Shown: positions 21,533 through 31,600 of the stretch, one piece after another
Layout: the number at the start of each line of letters is the position of its first letter
Position numbering within the stretch: position 1 is the stretch's first letter
Assembly (NCBI GenBank): GCA_030710605.1
Contig: CP092879.1
Coordinates: 40,486,842 to 40,550,841, forward strand
Direction: 5' to 3'
Source: Cordylochernes scorpioides
Taxonomy: Eukaryota; Arthropoda; Arachnida; Pseudoscorpiones; Chernetidae
DNA length: 64,000 nt
Translations under genes and position numbers: made by a program
Notes under the pieces: model-generated
Database searches by the model: none
Told to the model about the DNA's origin: nothing
Seen by the model: the letters and a program-made list of their open reading frames with translations, nothing else

Positions 21533-21917
21533 GCCATCAGCAACTTTCAGTTGCACGATAAGGAGATGCCTTTTTCTTAATTTATGCACCTTATCCCAGT
21601 ACAGTGTTACATTTGTACTATTTTTTCACATTGTGTAGCGTCCTCACGCATTTCTGGCCTTAACTACCCGTTTTATGATATTTCAGGATGCCTTAAGGAC
21701 CAATTTTTTGGTTCGTTGAGGTACAGCTTGCACCACGCTGATGAGGGCCAACAGCCCGAAAACGCGTCCGTGGTTAGCTTTTCTTGATTAATCAAGAATG
21801 GGTATTTGGCCAATTCTGGAATAATTAAAATCAACGAGAATAGTTGATATTATTCCGATAGATGGCGCCAGCCATCAGCAACATTCAGTTGCACGATAAG
21901 GAGATGCCTTTTTCTTT
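21533..21917 (+). mobile_element. 338-bp hammerhead-bearing unit with terminal direct repeats (retrozyme-like)
   Basis: A 46-bp block GCCATCAGCAAC...GATGCCTTTTTCTT at 21,533-21,578 is repeated directly at 21,871-21,917, so the segment is one 338-bp unit plus the start of a second. The unit holds one hammerhead motif (21,732-21,774). Small tandem units with hammerhead ribozymes are the known layout of metazoan retrozymes and of the pseudo-LTRs of Penelope-like elements. No reverse transcriptase is nearby, so a nonautonomous retrozyme-like element is the better fit; this is inference. A related GGCATCTCCT block in inverse orientation lies at 30,990-31,035. Confidence 0.5.
21732..21774 (+). ncRNA. 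Putative type I hammerhead ribozyme
   Basis: All core parts appear in order. Stem I is ACCACG (21,732-21,737) pairing with CGTGGT (21,769-21,774), 6 bp. The core CTGATGA is at 21,738-21,744. Stem II is GGGC/GCCC with loop CAACA (21,745-21,757). GAAA is at 21,758-21,761. Stem III is the very short self-complementary ACGCGT (21,762-21,767). C at 21,768 is the expected nucleotide 5-prime of the cleavage site. One extra A sits between GAAA and the stem III strand. The minimal stem III is typical of metazoan hammerheads in retrozymes and Penelope-like elements, which often act as dimers. Activity is not shown. Confidence 0.7.
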
Positions 21918-21943
21918 ATTTTATATTTTATTAGTTGTATATA

Positions 21944-22101
21944 CAGTAGAACCTCCTTTTAGCGAACACCTCCACAAAGGGCAGTTTTCATTTACAAAAA
22001 TATCATTTTTACAATTAAGCAACTCTCCGGTAAGAGGACCTCTCTCCCTAAAGGGCACTTTGGCTCTGCAATTAGATGTTCTTTACAGGGAGGTTCTACT
22101 G
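21944..22101 (-). mobile_element. pogo-like MITE (copy 4)
   Basis: 158 bp, CAGTAGAACCTCCTTTTAGC to ACAGGGAGGTTCTACTG, flanked by TA on both sides. The best preserved copy with an intact target duplication. It directly follows the hammerhead-bearing unit. Confidence 0.75.
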
Positions 22102-22196
22102 TATAAGTTTATTATAGCAGCGCCAATTATTAATGCATACCCATTCTAAAATTGCATTGACTTTGAAGAAAAAGACAAAAATATCAAAAATGTTTT

Positions 22197-22390
22197 TTAT
22201 TATCCCTAGAACACGTGGTACAAAACGTGATAATCATAATGGGTAGAAGTTGGCGACTGCTTTCACTGTAAGTGCACCACATGTCTACATATTAAAGCAG
22301 TTCAACTTTTGAACTTACAAATATTCTAGAGACCCGTTTGGGTACTTGCACCCGCTGGTGGGGTTGGACGTTTTCAAAAATCAAGGTCAT
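22197..22390 (+). repeat. Dispersed repeat V, copy 2
   Basis: Same block order as 19,925-20,124 (AACACGTGGTACA, GTAAGTGCACCACATGTCTA, GGGTACTTGCACCCGCTGG). Confidence 0.55.
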
Positions 22391-22427
22391 TGAAATTTTT
22401 TTTTTAATTAGATAAACGTCTTCAATG

Positions 22428-22492
22428 CTGCTCGATCCCGGGTCATAGCGGTCGAAAACCAATGGTTTAGACCACTCACCCACCTACCCCAT
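22428..22492 (-). repeat. tRNA-derived SINE head
   Basis: On the minus strand: GGTGGGTGAGTGGTCTAAAC (A-box-like) and GACCCGGGATCGAGC (B-box-like) with plausible spacing. Acceptor pairing is poor, so it is a SINE fragment and not a tRNA gene. The 63-codon minus-strand frame here is a by-product. Confidence 0.45.
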
Positions 22493-23031
22493 CAAAAAGG
22501 CAATTAAAAAACAATATTTGAAATTGACCTTTATTTTCTAAACAATGGAAAAAACAATAGGAACTATATAGAATCGTTATTTATTGATAAGTATATAAAC
22601 ATTATATATATATTCTTTATAATGTTGTTTAAAAATTGAATAAAAGCAATGGTAAAACTCTTGTTTTATTATAATTTTTGGACCTATTTTTCAGATTTCA
22701 TAAAAATCATAAAATATTGGAAAAGTGACTTAGTTTCCCTTCAAATCAAGATATGGTTTCTGCTGTAAGTTATACTTCTAGGTGCTCTCCTCTTGTAAGG
22801 ACATGTTATCCCGAGAGAAATATACATGGTACAAGAAACCTAACCCTGGATTGCTTATTGATATTATTAAATTATAAATCTGAGGATATGAATGTTTATA
22901 GAAATTTGTCAATATAAACAATTTTATTGATACTTCCAATCAATCTTCCAGAAAAATATTAAGATTAAATAAAGGATAATATATGATAAATGAATAAATA
23001 ACGTGTAAATAAAATGTAGAAGCATGAATAC
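22493..23031. other. AT-rich intergenic, no gene seen
   Basis: No feature recognised. Confidence 0.55.
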
Positions 23032-23238
23032 AGACTTTTATAATGCAATATAATGCGGCTTATGATTGTAGAACGACATTTGAAATTATCCCGCATATGT
23101 TTCTTTTGAATGAAAAATCGAAATTTTATTTTAAGGAGAAATAACGATTATTTCTAACCCTTAGGGATGAAGTATGAAAGGATGAATTGTGAAGAGTAAT
23201 GATAAACAGAAAAACAAAAGTATCCAGGGATGGGAATA
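23032..23238 (+). repeat. Single arm of palindromic family P
   Basis: Runs from ATGCAATATAATGCGGCTTA to AAAGTATCCAGGGATGGG, i.e. a full arm ending in the truncated core. No partner arm follows. Confidence 0.6.
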
Positions 23239-24099
23239 TGTGTACACATCTCTTCAGCAAGGGAGGTCCCTCCACCCCGAGAGAGTAAACACTCCCCAGT
23301 TACATGCCAAGGAAGTACTTATAGATGCGCATCTTGGCAGACATCAGGATGAATGTTTTTAGAAAATAGATTGTTTCAAAACCAGAACAGCCAAATATAG
23401 AAGGTGTTCGATGACATATTGAACAAAGCATCAAGATAACGATTCAAATGATTTATTGATAATAAAAACATCCGTTTTTTTTTATATTTGGTAAATTAGG
23501 TATCGGTAATCGATATCCAAATATAGAATTGTTGATAAACCACCAGGATAATATATGATGATTTCGGTATGCTTTAATATTCATATTTGAACCTTGGTAG
23601 AAAACCAAAGTCTTATACATCAATCTAAAGAGGTCTTGTATAAATGAGATATTGAGATTTTGAAACAATCTTATGGACAATTTTCACAAACGACAAAAAA
23701 CTTCTTCTTCTTTCTTATCTCCACTCAATCATATCAGTGAATCAAGCTTTGACAACCATCATGACTGCGTGAAGTAGAATGCGTCTGCCTTTGCCATTAA
23801 GACTGGGAGCACTATTCAGTAGCAGGCCGACTTAGCTCCAAAAGAAATGGCCACCTCTGACATGAGGAACAGACGCCATGTGCAGCCGCTCCTAACATGG
23901 AGTACAAACGCTGCTCAACCTGTATCCCTGTTTTAGGAGCCCTTACAGGGTATTATCAGCCTGGCCAGCTGAGCCCAGGTTTTTTAGTGAGCTTGTTACT
24001 GCTTCCCCTCCTTCTTTTTCATCCGGGCTTGGGACTGGCAAAGGCGGAGTTACCACAAAAAATGATAATAATGAATGAGTAATGAGAATATACAATGAT
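23239..24099. other. Intergenic with an unrecognised less AT-rich segment
   Basis: 23,740-24,060 is richer in GC than its neighbours and could be an old mobile element. The plus-strand frame 23,897-24,082 (61 codons) has a hydrophobic run LVSLLLLPLLLF but no family I can name. I do not claim a gene. Confidence 0.3.
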
Positions 24100-25639
24100 T
24101 TTATGAGCTAGGGAAGCTTCACCAATGAGAGAGTAACACACACGAATTTTATTAAGACACAATAGTCTTGTAGGAGATGTTGTTATTGATTATTCCTTAA
24201 GTCGTTTAAACGATCTCCATTAGGTCCAATTATCTAAACTTTCTATTATAGTCCTGAGGTTTTCTCAGAGGTCTTTTTTGGAGGATTTGATACAATTCAA
24301 TAGATGTTCAGGACTGGCTGGTTGGGAATCGCATTTGGGGAATTTAGGGAATGTTTCTTCCTCCTTCTCCATGATGATATCTTGTAGAAGATTCTCCATG
24401 GATATTACAAGACAGAAAAATTGTGAAGAATGGGAAATTTACATGGAACAAGAAAAACGAAGAAGTTTATCTACAAATGATATTGTGATGTGGAATACGC
24501 GAAGAGAGCGATGTAACAGTCGCTCACTTAATGATAAATGAAATTTAATGAAGGTCTAAAGTAGGTTGAATAAGTTAGAAATAAGTTATCCAAGTTCAAT
24601 AAGTTAAATAAGATAAATATTATTAAGTATGGCGATAGAGAAGAAGCAAAAGAAGAACCTCTATACAACAATCAAAACAAAACATTACAACTTATTCGGC
24701 ACAAGACGCATGGGCAAACAGCCATCCAGTTTAGTGCTTCAATAAAGGTATTGCAATATATTTCTATAATTGTTATAGTAAAGCAGATCACTCACAACAC
24801 GCATATAAATTATGGGGAGGAAGAGCTTTCATCTCATTCTTTTCATCTCCAACTTGCAAACCTAGCCTTATTTTCGACGTGATCTGTAAAATTGGAAGTA
24901 TCAAGTACAAATGTTCTGTTAGAAAGGGCAATAGTGAAGATTTCTAAGTTACTAGATTGGCATGTTTGGAAAACTGATAGTAGAAAGATTAGCGTGTTCA
25001 ACTGATTTCACAACTTCTTCCGTAATTGATATAAATGGAAACAATCCTTTCCTATTGTTGCGAAATCGCAGCCATTCTTTACTGATAAGGCCATAATCCG
25101 AAACAATGGTATAAAAAGTGGATATTTCCGAATTTACCAAAGCTAGTGTGTTGTAGCATATTCACTCATTTATTTCTGCGAGATTTGTGAAGGAATGATA
25201 AACAAATGTATTTGTTTATTCGCTTTTTCTAAAGAAAAATTGCCTCTTTCTTGCTTCTTCTGCACTGCATATTTGCATATAGCATAAAGTAACAGGAGGA
25301 TGGTACCTATGTATTCAAGGATGCACAACGTCCCTTCGGAGAAAGCTGTAAATATTTGTCTGTATTTTTAACTCTAATTGTAAACTCTTATTTTGCTGTT
25401 GACTAGATGTCAATAAATTATTGTCAATTGTCATAACTCCAGTAATAATGCATTAAAACAGTAAATTTTGTTTTTCCCTTAGTACAAAATAGAAAAGCAA
25501 TAATAAAGAAGATCCTTTGTTTTTCTTGGTCATTAATGGAACAATTCATAAACAATATTTGGATTCCTTGGTAATAATCTTGATATCTAAACAATATCAC
25601 ATTTTGTACATAGTCCAAAAACCTGAAGTGATTTTTTTA
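24100..25639. other. Intergenic with two unrecognised short ORFs
   Basis: Plus-strand 24,278-24,541 (87 codons, charged C-terminal half) and minus-strand 24,952-25,140 (62 codons) use less skewed composition than most frames here but match no family I recognise. Either could be an exon or a decayed transposon piece; the sequence alone does not decide it. Confidence 0.3.
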
Positions 25640-25995
25640 TTCTAAAGGTCTAAAAATAGTACTACTTTTACGCTACCTTTAAAACTATTTAAACAGTCTT
25701 CATACTGGAATGAATGATATTTGGAAGAGGAATGGCATGGCACATTAGTAGTTAATCCTCTCAGCGGGTTCGCCATGCTTTCCTTTTTGTTGTACAAAGT
25801 CTCTGAAAGAATAACTTTTAAATATACATATTTAAATATCAAAAACAAAAATGGCATATCCTGACCGCTCACATTATCATTTTAGACGGCAGAGCGCCAT
25901 CTAGTGGAATAAAAATAAACTAAACGTTGATTTAACTTTTTTCCTCGATATTTTGGCCAACCCAATATGTTGATAAATCAAGGAAAGCTAAACAC
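25640..25995. repeat. Fragment of direct repeat U and repeat family Y, copy 2
   Basis: 25,640-25,720 (TAGTACTACTTTTACGCTAC, TTTAAACAGTCTTCATACTG) resembles the start of the repeats at 30,420 and 31,376. 25,852-25,995 is a family Y copy (GGCATATCCTGACC, GCGCCATCTAGTGGAA, GCCAACCCAATATG). The 76-codon minus-strand frame is not supported. Confidence 0.45.
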
Positions 25996-26729
25996 GAATT
26001 ATGATATATAATGTAGCATTATAAAGTAACTACCAATTTCATAGAAAATGCTAAGTTGAAAATGATATCTTAAAAAGAATGTTTCAAAAAGAATGCTATC
26101 TGGTACATAGCTGGAATTCAATTTGATCAAATACACTCTTATCTAAATTATTATATGTGTTGTTGAATAAATCATTATATCTAATGAAGATGCGTTTTAT
26201 TTTCAGATATCTCAACTTGACGCGAGGAAGGAAGACAGAGAGAGAGAGTTCAAATAGAATATTGACAATGGAAGGATGTTCAGCAGAGACTGAAGATTGT
26301 CTCCTCAAAGAGTCTACAATATGAGCTCTATGAGGGATGCAAATATTCTAATGTGATGAAATCTCTTTGGCTAAGAAACTGCCTAGCGGAAGACTACCTA
26401 CAGTAACCATCCTTGAAGACAAAGCAAAGATTGATTTCGTTATCCACCACAGACAAAGAGTAACTATGTCATATGGATAGTAATCTAAATTTTGAATTCA
26501 ATGCACACAAGAGAAAATGGATATCTAAATCATATAATTTATTTTTGGAAGAACTTCGAGAAAATTAACGAATAAAAAATTCATATCCGTTAAGAATTAC
26601 TGGATCCAATGACACATCTTTCTTTTCAATTGGGCCAACCAGCAAGCATTAGGCATATTCTCATGAACCAAAGTCTACATCACTATTAAAGAATGATCTC
26701 GTGATTCAAAGATAAAATTGTGAAAAGCA
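25996..26729. other. AT-rich intergenic, no gene seen
   Basis: Nothing recognised; the 70-codon minus-strand frame at 26,096-26,308 has no signature. Confidence 0.5.
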
Positions 26730-27025
26730 TTAAAAACTCCAAATATTTTTCACACAACGAGTTTCTCTAAATGCTAACTTTCAAGAGATGATCGCTCTTC
26801 AACAGGCTTATTTTAAAAACATCGGTTATTTCTTACAAGCAATGTTTACAAATATACGCGCGCGCAGCGTGAATATTTATAACTCTTTTTTTTTTACACG
26901 CTGCGCGTGTATATTTGTAAAAAGTCAATGTTTTTAATTAAGTCCGTTGAAGAGCGATTCACACTTGAAAGCTTGCATTTGAATATAAAAATAAACTCAT
27001 TGTAAGAAATATTTGTAGTTTTTAT
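26730..27025. mobile_element. MITE with long inverted repeats
   Basis: Left ATTAAAAACTCCAAATATTT and right AAATATTTGTAGTTTTTAT are inverted. The arms continue through ACGAGTTT/AAACTCATTGT, CTTTCAAGAG/CTTGAAAG, CGCTCTTCAAC/GTTGAAGAGCG and an inner hairpin with TACGCGCGCGCAGCGTG / CACGCTGCGCGTGTA. About 130 bp per arm with mismatches. No ORF. Confidence 0.65.
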
Positions 27026-27749
27026 ATAGAGTGATTTTGCCTATTTATAAATTTGAAAATGTAGAGATCAGTCAAAATTGTGATATCAAGTTTGTTTATT
27101 GACATGCAAAGTATAATCTTGATTGATCTCTGTGCTAGCTATATTTAGACTTTGAAGAAGTTTATGACAATTATCTAAAAAAAAAAAAAGATCAAAATCT
27201 CATCATTATTTTATTTTAAAAAGTTTCCTCGCAATCATATACGACCTCTGACATTATTCCAGACTTTAAAATATATTGGACAAAGAGACGCCTTGTACTC
27301 TGGTATCACAATTTACATACAACCATGGTTTGGCCTTGTGGTTGATTTTTTTAATTCTTATATTTAAGATATTAAATTATAAGGGCTACAGATCAGAAAA
27401 AAACACAGGAAGTTGAAAAGCTATAAAGATATTGAGAAAGCAACAAAATTTCCAAGAAAATTCCGGCGTGGATTCAACGTTGAAGAAAATGTATCAATTC
27501 CTATGGAGAATATTTTGAAGGCTGCCATTCCGCTATGTATCATCTATGATTGTAAATATATTGAATAAAAATATATATTTTATTACTTTTCCAGTTATGG
27601 CTAAGTGAGCATTACTTTTGGAACAACCCTATCACATGTTAAGATTAATGGATAAAATTGATTTAATGTCTTACTCTTCCTGTGTGTGCTTAGTATTAAA
27701 TTTGGTTAGTAGGAAAATAAAATAGAGGAAAATTTAAATACGGTTTGTG
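27026..27749. other. AT-rich intergenic, no gene seen
   Basis: No feature recognised. Confidence 0.5.
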
Positions 27750-28345
27750 GACTAGTATGTGTGGTGTTTTTGATGTGTGAAGTGTGTGTGATGTGTGAGT
27801 GTGTGATATGTGTTGGTATGTGTGTGATGTTGGAAGGTTTGTGAGATGTGCGAGTGATATATGCATGATGTGTGAAGGTTTGTGAGATGTGAGTGTATGT
27901 GATATGTGTTGGTATGTTTGTTATGTTTGAAAGTTTGTGAGATGTAAGTGTATGTGATATGTGTTGGTATGTTTGTTATGTTTGAAAGTTTGTGAGATGT
28001 GAGTGTATGTGATATGTGTTGGTATGTTTGTGATGTTTGAAATTTGTGAGGTGTGCGAGTGATATGTGATGGTAAGTTTGTGATGTTTGAAAGTTTGTGA
28101 GATGTGAGTGTATGTGATATGTGTTGGTACGATTGTGATGTTTGAAAGTTTGTGAGATGTGCGAGTGATATGTACATGATGTGTGAAGGTTTGTGAGATG
28201 TGTGAGTGTATGTGATATGTGTTGGTAAGTTTGTGATGTTTGAAAGTTTGTGAGATGTGAGTGTATGTGATATGTGTTGGTATGTGTGTGCTGTGTAAAG
28301 GTCTGTAGTATGTGTGTGATATGTGGGTAGTGTGTGTAAGTGAAG
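27750..28345. repeat. 55-bp TG-rich minisatellite
   Basis: Anchors of the type GTTGGTATGTTTGTTATG recur at 27,911, 27,966, 28,021, 28,071 and 28,126, i.e. mostly every 55 bp. Units contain GAAAGTTTGTGAGATGTGAG and TGTATGTGATATGTG. The strand bias (G/T on plus) opens two long minus-strand frames (27,752-28,177 and 27,921-28,361) rich in His, Thr and Ile. I regard these as repeat by-products. Confidence 0.75.
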
Positions 28346-29200
28346 GTATCAGAAAGGCCATTAAAGAAAGGGAAGTCTGCTATAAAAGGAAACAGCAGTT
28401 ACAGGAAGTTGGCTGCTCCGTCTTAGCCACAGGTGCAACCATTCCGTGATATCTACCACCACGGATTTCTTTATTGCCTCTATCTTACACACAGACTGCC
28501 AGACTTTTTTACTTCAACAATACACCTCAAGTCCAATCATATTTAAAATAAACATTTTACATATTTTTACATAATTACGACAAATTGTAGATAACTTGTT
28601 TGTAGACGAGTTTTTGGTTTGAATAATTGTTTTGGCTACAACCTCTGAGTATTTCAAAATTGTGATGCAAGCGTTTCTAACTCAAAAGGTGATTATATCA
28701 GAGATTTTGATAAAGGTTTTATTCACTCCAGCACTACTCAAAAGACATATATCTATTTATTGAAGATTTCTTCAAGCATTATCAGATTCTTTTCAAATAC
28801 ACATAAGCATTAATTGATATTCTTTGTCTTATACACCTATATACAAATATTTAGGAAATTCTGAACAATATGAATGGCAAGAAGTTGAAATTTGATTTCA
28901 GTTGAAATATTTGATTTTAAAAATACCTGCTGAACATTGTATATATACACAGACATTTAAATAATGATTTTATTTGAATTCAAAATGCTATGTCCCCCTA
29001 GGGACACTTGCGCTAAATGTAGATACAATTATAACAAAGAAAATATTAAATATGGAAAGATACCCAGAAAGTGACTTAGAAAGATTCATAAATACTATTT
29101 ACATATAGAGATATTCTTTGAATTTTATTTACAGTTACATCATTAAATTTAAAAATATATACATATATACACACATATACACGCATACACCTATATATTA
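28346..29200. other. AT-rich intergenic, no gene seen
   Basis: 28,350-28,510 is less AT-rich but unrecognised. The rest has no feature. Confidence 0.5.
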
Positions 29201-29348
29201 AAAACGAAAATTGAAATTATACCGCGAATATTTCTTTTATAAAATCGAAATTTATTTTCAAAGAGAAATAGCGACATTTCTAACTTTGAGGATGAGGTAT
29301 GGAAAGGTGAAACATGAAGAGTAATGGCGAACGGAAAAATAAAAAGTG

Positions 29349-29420
29349 TCCAGGGGCGGGAATCGAACCCACACCCTTCTGCTTACCGGGCAGGTGCCTT
29401 GTCCACTCGGCTACCCTGGA
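29349..29420 (-). pseudogene. tRNA-like sequence in the left arm
   Basis: Inverse copy of 29,598-29,669; see that entry for the fold. Its presence in both arms means transcripts across the element would form an extended duplex in which the two tRNA-like parts pair with each other. Confidence 0.45.
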
Positions 29421-29597
29421 CGTATTTTTCCGTTCGTAACTAATACTTAAAGTAACATTTAAAATACAATATAACGCGGCTGATGATTGTAAAACGAAAA
29501 TTGAAATTATACCGCGAATGTTTCTTTTATAAAAATCGAAATTTATTTTCAAAGAGAAATAGCGACATTAAGTATTAGTTACGAACGGAAAAATACG

Positions 29598-29669
29598 TCC
29601 AGGGTAGCCGAGTGGACAAGGCACCTGCCCGGTAAGCAGAAGGGTGTGGGTTCGATTCCCGCCCCTGGA
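29598..29669 (+). pseudogene. tRNA-like sequence in the right arm (anticodon position reads GGT)
   Basis: A 72-nt cloverleaf can be drawn: acceptor TCCAGGG/CCCTGGA; D stem GCC/GGC; anticodon stem CCTGC/GCAGA (outer pair broken) with loop CCGGTAA; T arm GTGGG-TTCGATT-CCCGC. The B box GGTTCGATTCC is canonical. Position 33 is C where tRNAs almost always have U, and two stem pairs are broken, so it is unlikely to serve in translation. The anticodon position would read GGT (Thr). It is best seen as a tRNA-derived pol III head carried by a fold-back element. Confidence 0.5.
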
Positions 29670-29819
29670 CACTTTTTATTTTTCCGTTCGCCATTACTCT
29701 TCATGTTTCATCTTTCCATACCTCATCCTCAAAGTTAGAAATGTCGCTATTTCTCTTTGAAAATAAATTTCGATTTTTATAAAAGAAACATTCGCGGTAT
29801 AATTTCAATTTTCGTTTTA

Positions 29820-30419
29820 CAATCATCAGCCGCGTTATATTGTATTTTAAACACCTATATTGTTTACAACCACAAAATATTACAAATAACAAATTATTCA
29901 AATAAGGATAATAATAACAATTATTTTAAAATAAATATATTTTTATTCGCCTATGCGAAGGTTGATTTCCTAACTAAGGAATCATATTGTCTCTGAAAGA
30001 AAGAGGAATAAAGAAGCTTTGGAGAGAACTTGCAGTGACACGTAACATAAATTTCTAATGCTGAAGCGCCTATATCACTGGAATTTCGAGAATACTTAGC
30101 TCACTTTTGAGCTTATGAAGAAAATATTACTCAAAAAGGTTAACACTAATCAGATGGTAAGTTTTATTTATTTTATTTTTATAAACACAAAAATAAATAT
30201 ATATGGAATACCAACAAGAGTGACAAACTTTTGATAGCTTTTTGTTTTGAAATTTATAATGAAATATGTATATAGAGAGAGAGAACGTGATATGTACAAT
30301 GTTTCTTTATTTTGGAACATATTATTTGGAAACCATTTATAAAATAGGGCAAAAATTGAACTTGTTATTTTCAAAGGTCAAATATACTATGATTATTATA
30401 TAGATAAAGTAGGTATTTT
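29820..30419. other. AT-rich intergenic, no gene seen
   Basis: No feature recognised apart from the end of family P at its left edge. Confidence 0.5.
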
Positions 30420-31600
30420 GTACGCTACATTTAAACAGTTTCCTTAGTATGAAATCGGTAGTATTTCTGTTTCTTAGAGAATACTTACACTTATGTACAG
30501 AACTTAAGGAAATGAGAAGTCTTTGATGTCGAATTCTGTTCATACTTGGTTATCTCGTGTGTCTTCAATAAAGGTCACGGTGTATCAAATTCCTTCAGAG
30601 TTATTGTCTGAATCCCGATATACATGCCAAAAGGTATAATTTCATCAAGTTTTGTTCAATGTATCAATGTATTATATATAATATATTTTCAAATAAATCA
30701 TACCGCATGTTCATCAAGCTATCGAAGGGCTTGTCTGAAAGCATTAACGATTCCTTTTTAACAACAAAAATTTTGAAGTTACCATTTACCCTTTATTTAT
30801 ATGTAATTCCAATGTTCTAAAAGCTTATATCCATAATTTTCTTGAATACCATTTATGAGATTCATTCTTCAGTGTATCGTATATAAGCAGAATCGTGCAA
30901 TGAGTCCATGTCCATAAGTGCATATAAAATATACAAAATAAATACTAGAAGAGAATAAAAGATGGTACTAAATCAGATAGTAAAATTTAGAAAAGGCATC
31001 TCCTGATAGTTCAACTGAACGTTGCATGATGGCTTGCATTTTCTGTAAAAATTTCAGCTACTCATTGATTTATTCCCATTCCAGAAAAATGCCCATCAAA
31101 TAAATTTATTTATAACTTTAGATGGGTGAACATCAGCAAAGTTCACTTAAACGATCTGAGAATGTCCTCTTTTTTTTAAATTACCAAAATAATTTGTTAT
31201 TTGTAAATGTTTTAAATCACTTTAGGATTCTTAATGTTTGATATTTTTAATTTACCTTATATCTCTAATAAAGATTCTTCCCTGCTTTTACATTTTGACA
31301 CAATCAAAAAGGAAAAAATTCAAGGGTTTGACTATTATAATTGGCTAAAAGTAGTACTTCTGGATCTCCGTATTGAACGCTACATTTAAACAGTTTTCTT
31401 AGTATGAAATCGGTAGCATTTCTGTTTCTTAGAGGATACTTACACTCATGTACAGAACCTAAGGAAATGGGAAGTCTTTGACGTCGAATTTTGTTCATAC
31501 TTGGTTCTCTCATGTGTCTTCAATAAAGGTCACGGTGTATAAAATTCTTTTAGAGTTATTGTCTGAATCCCAATATACATGCTAAAGGGTACAATGAAAG
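30420..31600 (+). repeat. Direct repeat U pair (30,420-30,645 and 31,376-31,595) with intervening fragments
   Basis: The two blocks share TACATTTAAACAGTTT, CTTAGTATGAAATCGGTAG, CATTTCTGTTTCTTAGAG and CTTCAATAAAGGTCACGGTG over about 220 bp with roughly one change in ten bases. On the minus strand they keep parallel 45-codon frames (MN(R/K)IR.QRL.ISL), suggesting an old shared coding or element segment. Between them lie a partial family X copy (30,800-30,910) and an inverse fragment of the hammerhead-unit block (30,990-31,035). Confidence 0.55.

Larger units (their letters stand above)
29201..29819. repeat. Large inverted repeat of family P with tRNA-like cores
   Basis: Left arm 29,201-29,449 and right arm 29,569-29,819 are near-perfect inverted copies (about 250 bp each). 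The 119-bp spacer is itself a direct copy of the start of the left arm (GCGGCTGATGATTGTAAAAC..). Each arm contains a 72-bp tRNA-like sequence flanked by GGAAAAATA and its inverse. Other copies of the family (7571, 8385, 23,032) keep only CCAGGGATGG of that core. Minus-strand 29,280-29,552 and 29,701-29,901 and plus-strand 29,757-29,996 are by-products. Confidence 0.75.

Noticed and set aside
27752-28361. His/Thr-rich minus-strand ORFs of 141 and 146 codons
   Set aside because: By-products of the 55-bp minisatellite; two frames are open over the same DNA.
29280-29552. ORF with EWTRHLPGKQKGVGSIPAPG
   Set aside because: Translation of the tRNA-like sequence, a common false protein in SINE-bearing genomes.
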